From: Hemerocallis citrina
Taxonomy: Eukaryota > Streptophyta > Magnoliopsida > Asparagales > Asphodelaceae
Length of the DNA: 64,000 bases
Reading direction: 5' to 3'
Assembly: GCA_017893485.1 (NCBI GenBank)
Contig: CM030368.1
Coordinates: 174,064,004 to 174,128,003, forward strand
Shown: positions 12,376 through 22,519 of the stretch, piece after piece
Numbering within the stretch: the stretch's first letter is position 1
Layout of the letters: each line of letters begins with the position of its first letter
Notes under the pieces: generated by a model
What the model was told of the DNA's origin: nothing
Database searches by the model: none
The model's input: only the letters and a program-made list of their open reading frames with translations
Translations under genes and position numbers: made by a program

Positions 12376-12606
12376 AACAAAATACACAAATGTGGAAACA
12401 AGTTTTATTTCATTAAAGTTTGAGAAACAAGTCTAATTACAAGACCAACTACTCATCTTTACAACGAGATACAAAACTTGTGAAACCAAAAGTACAAGAC
12501 TACAGAGAGCTACTTCAACACCTCTTAAGGGCAGGGATACTTCGGTTGAGAGACACCCGGGGGAGACGAATATTGTACTGCCGATGCCCCCCCTCAGCGC
12601 TCGTCT

Positions 12607-13323
12607 CTAGGCCGGCCAACCGAGAGGCATCGTCCGACTCATTCTAACGGTGGCCCCAACAGATGGTCTGCTCGACAAAGCAGCCACCCCACTTTGTGCA
12701 TTGCCCGGGCTTCGATGTATTGGCAGCGAGCGACGCACGAGCTCGTAGAAAGTTATCCTTCTATCACACTCCTCCCGAGTGCAAGAAGTGGATCTGACAT
12801 TACTCCGCTCGGATCGCGATTGAAGACAAGCGACCTCTGCCTCGAGCTCGACAATTCCCGCTTTGAGCAAGTCATCTTTCACCTTTATCTTCATACGAGA
12901 TAGTCGCATCGAGTCTGTCCCTCGAGAGCCATCGGTGATCGTCCGCCGAAGGTGAGCAACCTCCATGCTTTTATCGAGGGTCACCTTCTTCAGCTCATCC
13001 CTCTCCGCTGTCACCTTAGATAGAGAGTGACGAAGGTGCTTAAGCTTCAGGCCAAGGTTGGCTTCCGTCGACGAGCCCACGTCATCGCCTTGGGGGGTCT
13101 TCTCATTGATTCGCTCCTCTAATCGCCTCCGCTTTATGTCTCGGCGAACTAGGGTCGATCTTGGGTGATTCAGCTCATACTTCGCCTTGCGGAGATCCGA
13201 CTCTGCTTCAAGAAGCCGCTCTTGGTTCCTCGCGAGCCCCAATCTCATCGCCTCTAGACTAGCCTTGAGACGAGCCATTTTAGCCATCCGAGGTACTTCG
13301 GCGATCTATAGCGCTTCGATAAT
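12607..13323 (-). CDS. Antisense coiled-coil exon of Tat copy A
   Basis: An open frame of 226 aa from 13287. It is preceded on the minus strand by a good acceptor (TTCTTTTCAG at about 13324-13333), so the exon likely starts near 13323. The protein is mostly heptad-rich helix (LEAESDLRKAKYELNHPRS, SLSKVTAERDELKKV), then a conserved block NVRSTSCTREECDRRITFYEL and a Ser/Ala/Val-rich tail. Both halves have counterparts in copy B but in reversed order: the N-terminal half matches 42248-42712 and the C-terminal half matches 42861-43604. Function unknown. It may be a terminal exon of the antisense gene or a separate downstream ORF. Confidence 0.6.
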
Positions 13324-13718
13324 CTGAAAAGAACCAGACCATAGAGCTGTTGAGTTCTTACGACTCGTACACTTAGACAAAAAAGAGCTTGAAGATCTCT
13401 CCAACACTTAGCCAAAAAGAGTTCGAAAAATTTTCAACACTTAGACAAAAATATATAGAATTTTCACATTCATTTCAAAGTGAAAGCGGTGGCCAGTCCG
13501 CAGTTCGACAGTATATGAAGAAGAGAAAAAGAAGAAGAAGAAGAAGAAGAAAAAGCGACTAAGTCTAGGAGCCACCTCCAGGTGCTGCTCCGAGGCGCCC
13601 TCGCTCGGCAAAGTGATGAGCGCCCCTTTAGGATTCACCTCTTCCTCGCCATCGCCTTCGGCTTCGTCGCCTTCCCCTTCGGGCTCGAGCTCAGCTAGTG
13701 GAATGAACTCCTCACCCT
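13324..13718. other. Intron/UTR of the antisense gene with (GAA)n tract
   Basis: No reliable coding beyond the acidic tail of exon 3, which runs in a shifted frame to about 13600 (minus). A purine microsatellite (GAA-rich) lies at about 13515-13558. The stretch 13324-13440 is intron-like, with a repeated phrase around AACACTTAGACAAAAA. Confidence 0.5.
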
Positions 13719-14174
13719 CTACCAGTTGTAGAAGTAGTAACCCGAGCTATCGAAGTCCGGGAGACGAGCCGCCACATGCTTCAAGGCCCAAGCGTAGGCC
13801 TCCTCCATGTTCGTCATCATGTAGGCCTCTGCCTCGTCTTGAATGCCTTTTTTCGCCTCTTCCACCTTCGTCTCCTGCTCCTTCAGTGCCTCCTCCGATG
13901 CCTTCAGAGCCTTCACCAGCTCCTCTTCGAGGCACGCCTTCTCCTTCTCCAATGCCTCGACCTTGGCTGCTTCGGCCGCTGAGTGCTCGAGCGCCTCGGC
14001 AAGTTTAGTCTCGAGGGCACCGACCTCGGCAGCTCGTGATGCCGAAAGCCGTTGTTCGGCCTCAAACAACTTCACCGCCTTGGCACGCTCCGCCCGCTCA
14101 CAGTCATTCGTCGCCTTCATCTCCTTCTCTTGCTCGGCGAACTGCTCGAGCATATGGCTGAAGTGGAAGAGGGT
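13719..14174 (-). CDS. Antisense gene exon 3, Tat copy A (coiled coil)
   Basis: The acceptor on the minus strand is TTTTGTTTTCAG followed by ACCCTCTTCCACTTC; copy B has the same junction (CTCTTTTCAG then ACCCTCTGCCACTTC at 44596). The exon is open and encodes a Glu/Ala/Lys-rich coiled coil (LEQFAEQEKEMKATNDCERA, VEALEKEKACLEEELVKAL), then a conserved module with AYAWALKHVAARLPDFDSSG and YYFY. A one-base frameshift near 13735 ends the frame with TAG; in the other frame an acidic tail like that of copy B continues. It joins exon 2 in phase 0 in both copies. Confidence 0.72.
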   Translation of the reverse strand, partial: TLFHFSHMLEQFAEQEKEMKATNDCERAERAKAVKLFEAEQRLSASRAAEVGALETKLAEALEHSAAEAAKVEALEKEKACLEEELVKALKASEEALKEQETKVEEAKKGIQDEAEAYMMTNMEEAYAWALKHVAARLPDFDSSGYYFYNW

Positions 14175-14254
14175 CTGAAAACAAAAGGAGAAGAATGTGA
14201 AAACCCAAAAATCATTAGCTCTGAAACTTAAGAGAGCAGAGTAAGATCACTTAC

Positions 14255-14729
14255 CAACATCGTTGACCGGGCATCCTCCAATGTGTCGTCGTCGACCGTG
14301 CCAACCTTCAGAGCCGTGCGATCCTTCGGGGTCGGCAAGTGGCACACGGCCTGCATGCACATCCCCGCATCGCCGAGGAAGCCGTCGAGCTTGATCACCC
14401 TCCAATCTGGGACGAAGAGCTTCTTGTGCTCTTCGATGAGGATGGCCTCCGCTTCGGTCGTAAGCGGCAGCACCTCGAGGGCCAGGGTGGCACCGGCTGA
14501 GAATGCCCCGCTCAAAGACCCGGGGGCGTCAGCCATGGGAAGCGTGACCTGCGGAGCTGAGGGGGAGTCGTTGACCAAGTCAATGATAGCCGCAGGAGCC
14601 GAGGGCACCTGAACTGCTCGGCTGGAAGGGGGCCCGTCGTCGTCCTCTTCTTCTTATTGTTGTCCACCCCCTTCGCCACTGCTGCACCCCTCTTCGCCAA
14701 AAGAGCTTTGTAGTCCATCCCAGGAGCTT
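14255..14729 (-). pseudogene. Antisense gene exon 2, Tat copy A (frameshifted)
   Basis: Minus-strand acceptor TTCCTTGTTCAG lies just before AAGCTCCTGGG-ATG-GACTAC, and the donor GATGTTG|GTAAGTG is a near-consensus site. The junction is matched in copy B (45199-44688). The protein begins MDYKALLAKRG with a basic KKKRTTT stretch, possibly a nuclear signal, and later has PDWRVIKLDGFLGDAGMCMQ and LPTPKDRTALK, which copy B also keeps (PDWQVMKVDGFLGDGNICMQ). A one-base frameshift near 14610 splits it into two frames, consistent with the 475-nt exon length being out of phase. Family not recognised. Confidence 0.7.
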
Positions 14730-14813
14730 CTGAACAAGGAAAATCAGAAGAAGAGTTAGCAAGATAAAAGCAAACACATATAAACTAAGGAAAAAGAAGT
14801 AGACGGAGCATAC

Positions 14814-15720
14814 TAGGGTCGATCGGACTGAGACCCCCACCGAACAGGACCTCGTTGGTGATATCTTTCCAACCGAGGGTCGGACGACCAAGGATCTTTG
14901 ACATGACCTCCTCTTCTTCCTTAGTTAGCATCGGCTCGGCCTTTGCCCACTTCGAAACCTCCTCCTTCCATATCGTCGGAAAGCCCCACGGCTCGGGACC
15001 TCGGATCAAAAAGTACTCCTTCCAATGTTTGATGGTGTCCGAGTTCTCGATCAACTTGACCCCCTTCCTCGGCGACAGGTAGTACCGGTACTCCATCTTG
15101 CTCATTCAGCAGATTCGGTAGAGACTGCGGAGAATGACGAGCTTAGGTTTTACGCCGATCGCTTAGCACTGGAGGATGAAAGCGATGACGTGCCGCCACA
15201 TGTTCGACATGAACTGCACTGGGCTCAAGCCATACCATTGCAGCACCTCGACTACGAAGGGCGGCAGGGGTAGCCAAAGTCCAGCATTTAGTGTGTTGTA
15301 TGGAAAGACGCACGTATCTAGCGACATCCCCGTGCAAGCTCGGAAGCCGGGGCCGGGGAGAAGCAGGGCATACTCCTTCGGGATGAGGAACCCCTTCCTA
15401 ATCCGGTGGAGGTCCACCTCGGTCATGACCGAGGGGATCTTGTCTACCTCGAAAGTGTCCCTCGGACTGTTCTCATAAGCGACCAATCTCCCTTGCACCG
15501 CCTTCGCCAAAATATCCTCGGAGTAGTTTTTGACCCTTCCGAGGCTCAATAGTGTTGACGGTAGCCGACCCAGTGCTCCAGCCTCGCTCACCGTCTCCAC
15601 TATAGTTTCGACGACGGCTGACTTCGCCACTTCCTTACCCTTGCTTAGGGGGACCATTACAGCCTGGTCGGTATCTTGGTCCGATGTGGAGGTCTCATTC
15701 CCAAACGACACTCTAGACAT
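14814..15720 (-). pseudogene. Antisense gene exon 1, Tat copy A: 'putative gypsy type transposon' domain
   Basis: ATG at 15720. The region around EYALLLPGPGFRACT, PLPPFVVEVLQWYGLSPVQF and WRHVIAF is the conserved block of the plant domain annotated in Pfam as putative gypsy type transposon (Transposase_28; assignment from memory of the family). The frame is broken by a stop at 15161-15163 and another near 15108, then continues RYYLSPRKGVKLIENSDTI...GGLSPIDPS. The donor CCTA|GTATGC gives an exon of 907 nt, ending in phase 1 exactly as in copy B. A TATA box sits about 180 bp upstream on the minus strand. Confidence 0.75.
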
Positions 15721-15899
15721 TTCGAGTTAAGGTTAGATGATTTACCTCTAAGTGACATCTACGGTCGGAAAGATCGCCGGAAATAAAGACGCCTGACCAC
15801 AAACGCTAGCAACGCCGCTCGAGAGCAAAAAATGCCTTGAGTGAAAAGTGAAGTAAAAGTGAAAGAGTAAGAAATGAAAAGAAGGGGAGGAGGTGAAAA

Positions 15900-15905
15900 C
15901 TTATA
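15900..15905 (-). promoter_or_regulatory. TATA box of the antisense gene, copy A
   Basis: Minus-strand CTATAAG about 180 bp before the ATG at 15720, followed by a CT-rich leader. Copy B has CTATAAATC about 195 bp before its ATG. Conserved position supports a dedicated antisense promoter, separate from the LTR. Confidence 0.55.
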
Positions 15906-17820
15906 GCTCTAAGGCAGATTCGGGTGGGCTTTCAAACGCTTTGGGCCCCCACAGAGGCCCACCAGATGCCTAAACGTCTCTTACCACAAGATCCACGCCA
16001 AATCTTCATCAGATGGCCCAGAATGTGCCACATCGCTCAGAAACCAAATCCAAGCAAATTGCATTCCGAGCTGCGTATTGGAGAAAAACAACTTTCTCCT
16101 CGTGATTCACGCTAGATCTTGATCAGACGGCTCAGATCTTGCCGTGTCGACCAAAATCATGTTTTCTCGTGATCCATGCCTTCGTGCCTCGAGATTCGTG
16201 CCTGATCTCCAATCAGACAGTCCAGATCGTGCCACGTCGCTCAGAAACCAAATCCGAGCAACTTGCATTCCGAGCTACGTATTGGAAAAAAATGACTTTC
16301 TCCTCGTGATTCGCACTTGATCTTCATCAGACGGCCCAGATCGTGCCACGTCGCTCGGAAACCAAATCCGAGCAACTTGCATTCCGAGCTGCGTATTGGA
16401 GAAAAATAACTTTCTCCTCGTGATTCATGCCAGATCTGGATCAGACGGCTCAGATCTCGCAGCGTCGACCAAATTCATGTTTTCTTGTGATCCATGCCTT
16501 CATGCCTTGAGATTTGCGCCTGATCTCCAATCAGACAGTCCAGATCGTGCCATATCGCTCGGAAAACCAAATCTGAGCAACTTGCATTTCGAGCTACGTA
16601 TTGGAGAAAAACAACTTTCTCCTCGTGATTCGTGCCTGATCTTATTCAGACGGCTCAGATCTCACCGCATCGACCGAGATCATGTTTTGTCATGATCCAC
16701 ACCGTCGTGCCTCATGATTCGCACCTGATCTTCATCAAACGGTTTAGATCATGCCACATTGCTTGAAAACCAAATCCAAGCAACTTGCATTCCGAGCTGC
16801 TCATACGGAGAAATGCTGCTGAGGCATGAGAACCGTCTGATTGTCTTAAAATTCATGTCACGACCAGATGAGTGTCTCTGATTCGGCCACGTGGCCAAGT
16901 GCGAGATCCACCATCGGATTGTCAAGATGTTCACGCCAAGGCCAGACTGACGTCCCAGATTGTGCCACGTCACTCGGAATTCCAATCCGAGCGAATGGCA
17001 TTCCGAGCTACTCATATGGAGAAAATGTCTATGAGAGCCATTTGATCGCCTCAAAATTCATGCCGCAACCTGATGAACGTCCCTGATTCAGCCACGTGAC
17101 CAAGTGCAAGATCTACCGTTAAATCATCTCAAAATTCGTGCCTCAACCAGATGGATGCCCCAGATTACGCCACGTCGCTCGGAATCCCAATCCGAGCGAC
17201 AGACATTCCGAGCTGCTCATGTGGGGAAAACACTGCCGAGCCATATGAGCCATCAGATCGTCTCTAAACTTGCGCCCCAACCCGATCCAGGCTCCAGATG
17301 CATCCACGTCGTTCGACACCATCTCTCCGTCGGATCGTTCAGAATTTCGCACTAATGGCTGATGGACGATCCAGATTGCGCCACGTCGTAAATAGGTGAT
17401 CTATTTTTTAATTATTAATTCAAATTATTTATTTTTAAAAAATTGCAAAAAATGATTTAAAATTCAGGAAAATTTATTAAAAATTCTAAAAAATAATTAT
17501 AAATTCGGCAAAATATTTTTGAGCCCCTGGATAAATAATTATTGGTTGGAATAGTTAATCGACGCTCCCAAAAAATAAATCATCACTTTGTAAAATTGAA
17601 TAAATGATCCGAAAAATAACTAAAAAATCTTGTAAAATCCCCAAAAATTCGGAAGGGCCTAAAAGCAAACTTGGGTACATTGCTAGCTCGGAAAAGCACC
17701 ATCACCCCTTAAACAAGATTCGAACACCCTTTGGAGACTCCGATAAAGCCCTATACGCCATTAAAACAACAAAACTACTCCCCAAAGGCTGTAATACACA
17801 GTCTTTGGGAGTGGGGTTCA
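15906..17820. repeat. Repeat-rich spacer before the 3' LTR, Tat copy A
   Basis: No genes. The part 15990-17390 is built of diverged units of about 180-250 bp containing phrases such as CAGACGGCTCAGATC, GTGCCACGTCGCTCGG, CCGAGCAACTTGCATTCCGAGC and GGAGAAAAACAACTTTCTCC. Related phrases fill the matching spacer in copy B. The part 17391-17820 is AT-rich, with AAAATTC-type runs, and ends in a degenerate polypurine tract (TTGGGAGTGGGG). Confidence 0.75.
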
Positions 17821-18312
17821 TAATATGGCAAAAAATGGGGTTAAATCAGAACCGTTCAAAGTGGGCACGAATCTTAAAGTCGCAGAGGCAAGATGGTAAT
17901 TTCACTCTTATCCTGAAAGAGATCCTCATGGCGACTATAAATACCTCCTACCTCTTACTGTCACAGGTGATCACTCTTTGTGCACTTAAGCTCTTTTCCT
18001 TTACTTTTTCTGGTATTGACAAGAGTGTCGGAGGGTTCGTTGCCAGAATCCATCTCGGTGTTTCGAACATTTGTACAGGTCCGCGAGAGCACCAAGGAGC
18101 CAACTAGTCACAAGGAAGAAGTAGGATTCTGCCCGTTCGAGTTCCTACGGACCTACAAATTCTGTCTATTGCCCCCACACCAGATTAGCGGCAACAGATT
18201 AAGCACCAAGGAGCCAACTAGTTAACAAGGAAGAAGTAGGATTCTGCCCGTTCGAGTTCTTACGAACCTTCAAATTCTGTCTACTGCCCCCACACCAGAT
18301 TCAAGGGCAACA
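17821..18312 (+). repeat. 3' LTR of Tat copy A with internal duplication
   Basis: Aligns to the copy B LTRs from ATATGGC through CTATAAATACCTCC (TATA at 17937-17943) to the CAACA end. The first base pair of the end has mutated from TG to TA. Two tandem units begin at 18088 and 18202 (114-bp period); each ends in the LTR terminus GCCCCCACACCAGATT...CAACA. Copy B has only one such unit. Confidence 0.85.
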
Positions 18313-18698
18313 GTTAGGATATTCACTCGTACCCAAGGCTTGCAAAACTTCAACCAGTGTTGCTTTACTCATCAAGCAATCAATGAACAAGTGGTTCAGC
18401 AATTCCATATGATAGTTGTAGAACCCACAGTTGGTTATAACGTTCGGCTATCTTTTGGTTAGGTTCTCTCTAGTCATGATGGCATTATTGAGCACTAACT
18501 AGAGGAATACATTGACTTTGAAGGGAACATTTACCTTCCAGAAGATCGTAGCCCACCTAGGCCTACATCTCCGAAAGTGGATACGGTTGTACAAGGAACG
18601 AGCCGTTAAAGAGCCATTGTTCTCCAGCCCCCAAGATTTTTTGTCCAGTCCATGTGAGCACTTTACCTCAGTCTGTGCGATGTAGACTTGGAGGACTC
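18313..18698 (-). mobile_element. LINE (L1-type) fragment: zinc-finger end of ORF2
   Basis: On the minus strand one frame reads RWATIFWKVNVPFKVNVFL, then MTRENLTKR, a zinc-binding-like segment and NHLFIDCLMSKA. That is the zf-RVT region found at the C-terminus of plant L1-type ORF2. It carries several stops. The element continues to the right beyond the copia insertion at 18699-21682. Its 3' end is missing because Tat copy A inserted at 18313. Confidence 0.75.
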
Positions 18699-19408
18699 TG
18701 TTCGGTTTGTATGTCTTTCATACACATGTCCGATGAAGAAGACGATGAAGTGTTGAAATGGATCGAAGCGAGGCATCAAACAAGAAGGAAAGCAGTCAGT
18801 AGAAGCAAATAAATGGAGTTGCATCGACCGCACCTGGGGTTGGTCGACCGCCTCGATTGTACATGGTTCTCGAGAAGGGAAAGGTCAACCGACTTTTGTG
18901 AACGGTTGACAACCATAGTGCTGATGGATTATTTGGGTCGGGTCTTGGAGATTCGTGAGAAGCCCAACTTCGTCTTCAAGTCAGATCGTACATCTCCCAA
19001 TGCAGGGTTATCTCTTCAGTTGTAATCGGATGGTTAATGTATCAAGTGTATCAAACTAGGGTTTTTCTAGATCTATAAATACAATGTAAATGACTCATAG
19101 AACGATATGATTCTATTGAGTGCTGAATAGAAGAAGAGAGTAATTCATATAAGAGGGTGAGAGAGTTTCTCCATTGTAAACAACAACCAAGTTCAAGTTA
19201 GGCTTGAGAGAGAGTCATGGTGAGAATTGTAATATTCTTGTATCTTCTCTAGTTGAAATAATATCTCGGTTCTTCCTCCTCCAGATTAAGGCAAAAGCCC
19301 TAACCAGGACAATTCTTGTGTGCTTTGTATGATTGGTGCGATCTAGTTTTACTTGGTGGTTTGGTTTATTGTGTCAAAGACTCAACAAGATCCTCAGTTT
19401 TCCTAACA
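18699..19408 (+). repeat. 5' LTR of the copia element
   Basis: Begins TGTTCGGTTTGTATG and ends CCTAACA. A TATA-like CTATAAATACAATG lies near 19072. It contains GTCGACCG-type motifs (near 18823-18906) comparable to those in the other elements. Several differences from the 3' LTR (20975-21682) show it is older than the two gypsy insertions. Confidence 0.88.
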
Positions 19409-19410
19409 GT

Positions 19411-19422
19411 TGGTATCAGTGC
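19411..19422 (+). other. Primer binding site of the copia element
   Basis: TGGTATCAGTGC, one base different from the initiator-Met tRNA complement TGGTATCAGAGC, two bases after the LTR. Confidence 0.85.
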
Positions 19423-19459
19423 TTCGGGTTCAAGGATTTGTTCGAGTTCCTTGGAGAAA

Positions 19460-20520
19460 ATGACAGATCAAAAGACAAAGATCAAGCGGTTTGACGGTAA
19501 GATCAAATTCAATCTATGGAAGGTTAACATGTATGATGTTTTGGTTCATAAGGACTTGCACCTTGCCCTACAAGAGAAGAAGACAACCGACATGAATCAT
19601 AAAAAGTAGGATGAGATTTGTTTGAAGTCCTTGATTTTAATCCGGACACAATTAGCAGATGAAGTCAAGTGTAATATTCTTGAGGAGACAAGTGCAGCGA
19701 GCCTGTGGGTAAGACTCAAATCTGACTACTCAGGGTCGTTTTTGTTAGATCGGATGTATTGAAAGAGAAAGTTGTTTAGGTTCTCAATGAAGGAAGGTAT
19801 CCATCTTCAAGATCATATTGTGGAGTTCAATAAGGTAATATCTAAACTGAAGGAGATTAATGCTGATGATTTTAGCAAAGAGGATAAAGTTTTCAACTTG
19901 ACATATTCACTGCCAACTTCTTATGATCACTTAAAAACTACCATGCTACATGAGAAGTCATCCAAGAAGACACTTACAGCAGCCATGGTGATTAAGGGTC
20001 TGAAGGAGATGAACTAAGAAAGGAGACTCAAAAAGGAGGGTCTATTTCTACAGGGTGTTTTGCAGTGGATCATGATACTTCAATTGGAAGGGATGCAGCA
20101 CACAAGGATAAGATTCATTGCCACTATTGAAGAGAAGTTGGACATTACAAAAGAGACTTTCGAAAATAGTTGAGTCAGAAGAGTGCTACTAAAGAAGGTG
20201 AATAGGTTCATGTAGTCAGCACAACTGGTTCAGGTAAACTAGTTAGGCTTGATGGTCTATGTCTTCTTGTTTCGAGTTCTTCAGATGTGGATTCAAGTTG
20301 GTATCTTGATTCAAGTTGTTTTCTACTTAGAAGTCATCAACAAACCGTAGTATAAGAATGAAGAGTGGTGATATTTGTGAAGTAGTGAGTGAGGGAACAG
20401 TTGAATTAGAGATGCTAGATGGTAAAGAGTTCACACTAGAAGAGGTCATGCATATTCCTTCGATACAGTAGAATCTGACATCCTTGTGGACTCTTGATGC
20501 TCGTGGCTGCAGGTACATAG
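19460..20520 (+). pseudogene. Copia gag and protease/pre-integrase remnant
   Basis: Starts MTDQKTKIKRFDGKIKFNLW, the typical copia gag N-terminus, and runs with stops at about 19607 and 19760. It has GSFLLDRMYW, FSMKEGIHLQDHIVEFNKVI and YSLPTSYDHLKTTML. A damaged zinc knuckle follows near 20120 (HCHY..EVGHYKRD). Then comes SSWYLDSS near 20290, the protease active-site region with the DSG triad changed, and EVMHIPS...LTSLWTLDARGC of the pre-integrase segment. Coding similarity ends near 20520. From there to the polypurine tract (20520-20963) I see only short degraded frames. Confidence 0.85.
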
Positions 20521-20974
20521 CTTGAGGTGTGAGGTGGAGTTTTGACAGATTGGGATAGTCGTCGTAACGTAATGAAGGGTAAGAGGGAAATTGGGCAGGG
20601 TCAGCACAACCTCTACCAGCTTTGTGGGAGCAGAAAAACATGGCCGAGTGTATGAAAGCCCATTATTCCTAAAGTATTATCTAGTAAGCCGTTACTAGAA
20701 TTACCAAATCAAGACTGCAACGTTCAATACCGTTAGAAGGTGGAAAAAGCTTGAAGTAGGTGGAGTTCGTGTGGAGGGTGGCACCTCCATGATTACATCT
20801 ACAAGGGTGTTCCCTTAAAGGGGGCATACAGCTAGAGAAAAACGGGTGGAGGTAGATTTCAACTAGAAGAAGAAACCATAGAAATGTTTTGTTTACAAAG
20901 CAGGGATGAAAGGTCTAGAAGAGTTTTGAATCACACAGGTATAGATTCATGAGTAAGCAATCCAAGGTGGAGAT

Positions 20975-21682
20975 TGTTGGGTTTGTATGTCTTGCATACA
21001 CATGTTCGATGAAGAAGACAATGAAGTGTTCAGATGGATCGAAGTGAGACATCGAAGAAGAAGGAAAGCAGTCAGTAGAAGCAAATAGGTGGAGTTGGGG
21101 TCGAACGCACTTGGGGTCGGTCGACCGCCTCGACTGTACAGGGTTTCCGAGCAGGGAACGGTCGACCAACTATTGTGAACGGATGAATGACCACGGTGCT
21201 GATGGATTATTTGGGTCGGGTCTTGGAGATTCGTGAGAAGCCCAACTTCTCTTCAAGTCAGATCGTACGGCTCCTAATGCAGGGTTATCTCTTCAGTAGT
21301 AATCGGATGGTTAATGTATCAAGTGTATCAAACTAGGTTTTCTCTAGATCTATAAATACAATGTAAACGGCTCATAGAATGATATGATATTATTGAGTGC
21401 CGAATACAAGAAGAGAGTACTTCATATAAGAAGGTGAGAGAGTTTCTCCATTGTAAACAGCAACAAAGTTCCAGTTAGGCTTGAGAGAGGGTCATGGTGA
21501 GAATTGTAATATTCTTGTATCTTCTCTAGTTGAAATAATATCTCGGTTCTTCCTTCCCGGATTAAGGCGAAAGCCCCAACTGGGACAATTCTTGTGTGCT
21601 TTGTGTGATTGGTGTGATCTAGTTTTACTTGGTGGTTTGCATTGATTGTGTCAGACTCAACAAGATCCTCAGTTTTCTTAAC
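20975..21682 (+). repeat. 3' LTR of the copia element
   Basis: Begins TGTTGGGTTTGTATG directly after the polypurine tract and ends CTTAAC, lacking the final A of the 5' copy. It aligns throughout with 18699-19408. Confidence 0.88.
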
Positions 21683-22519
21683 GTGCTCCTAGCCTCACTC
21701 GTGATTCTAGACTCAGCCGAGTTCTAAAGAATGGTTTCTATACTCCCCTCATCCACGTCTTGGCCATGGACATGTGAGGTTGGGACACTTGATCGTACAG
21801 GTCCGGAAACCTCTCTCTAAGAGTGTGGGCACCGCAACATTTGTCCCACCAGAATTTGGTCGACTGACCATTGCATAGAAATGACATAATCCCCGTGCAG
21901 AATGGCTCTTTGGCTTGGGCAATCCCTTTCCAGAACCATGATACCTTAGCACCCAGACAAAAACCTAAACTTGTAGTTTCTTTCCTTTGTAAGTAAGATT
22001 GAATGAATTTCTGCCAACCTTCTCCATTTGGGTGGAACATTTTTCACCATAATTTGCCCAACAGAGTAAGGTTCATGTCTCTCAGATTGATGATACATAG
22101 TTCTTCATGCATGAATTTATTCATCTGATCAAATGGTAGCCTCCCTTATCCATGTCAGTTCCTTTCCACAAAAATCTCTTTTATATACGGTCAATTCTTT
22201 GGATCACCCACTTTGGTAGTTCGAAGAAGGACATGTAGTATGTAGGTATGTAGATAGTCGAGCCTCCACTCTGTCAATGACAGGTAGCCAGTCCGACTAC
22301 TTTAGTTTACATGGTCTGAGTGGTAGACCTAGATATTTCAGAGGGAAGCTTTCCATCTTACATTTGAAGATGGTAGCGTGTGCATCTGCATCTGCTTCTG
22401 ATAAAGTAATAGAAACCATAACACTTTTATGGTAGTCAAACCTTAAACTGGACCATGCCTCAAAGCAGTAGTGGGCTCCCTTAATACAAATCATTTCCAC
22501 CATGTCTCTATAACCCATG
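21683..22519 (-). mobile_element. LINE fragment: C-terminal reverse transcriptase region
   Basis: On the minus strand 22518-22297 reads FEAWSSLRFDYHKSVMVSI and FPLKYLGLPL, the thumb-proximal part of an L1-type RT. 22040-21738 reads VSWFWKGIAQAKEPF and GQSTKFWWDKCC, the segment preceding the zf-RVT. The pieces are in different frames, so this is a pseudogene. It joins the 18313-18698 fragment across the copia insertion and the 25741-27002 fragment across the LTR-like insertion. Confidence 0.82.

Larger units (their letters stand above)
10557..18312 (+). mobile_element. Tat-lineage Ty3/gypsy element, copy A (3' portion)
   Basis: Parts in order: the end of RNase H/start of integrase, interrupted at 10557 by the chromovirus; integrase to 11705; a 115-bp tandem array; an antisense multi-exon gene (12607-15720); a repeat-rich spacer; a degenerate polypurine tract (about 17806-17817); and the 3' LTR (17821-18312). 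The order matches the complete copy B at 34559-49880, and coding parts align well, but the two are clearly diverged. The 5' half is left of the window. The sequence following 18312 is LINE, so copy A inserted into the LINE. Confidence 0.9.
18699..21682 (+). mobile_element. Ty1/copia element, internally deleted (Tork-like)
   Basis: 5' LTR 18699-19408, primer site 19411-19422, degraded gag and a small protease/pre-integrase remnant, a PPT (AAGGTGGAGA, 20964-20973) and 3' LTR 20975-21682. The interior is only about 1.57 kb, against roughly 4 kb or more in complete copia elements, so integrase, RT and RNase H are absent. It splits the LINE. I find no clear 5-bp target duplication (left GACTC, right GTGCT), so an end may have been lost. 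Confidence 0.9.

Noticed and set aside
13613..14178. Plus-strand frames rich in Ser/Pro opposite the antisense coiled-coil exon
   Set aside because: They are the complement of a Glu/Ala/Lys coiled-coil exon, whose minus-strand reading has matching splice sites and a homologue in copy B.
15906..17390. Possible CRISPR-like or satellite array
   Set aside because: Units are long, diverged and unevenly spaced, and the context is a plant retrotransposon spacer; not CRISPR.
18699..21682. Target-site duplication GACTC for the copia element
   Set aside because: The right flank is GTGCT, or GTGCTC with shifts; no acceptable match, so none is claimed.
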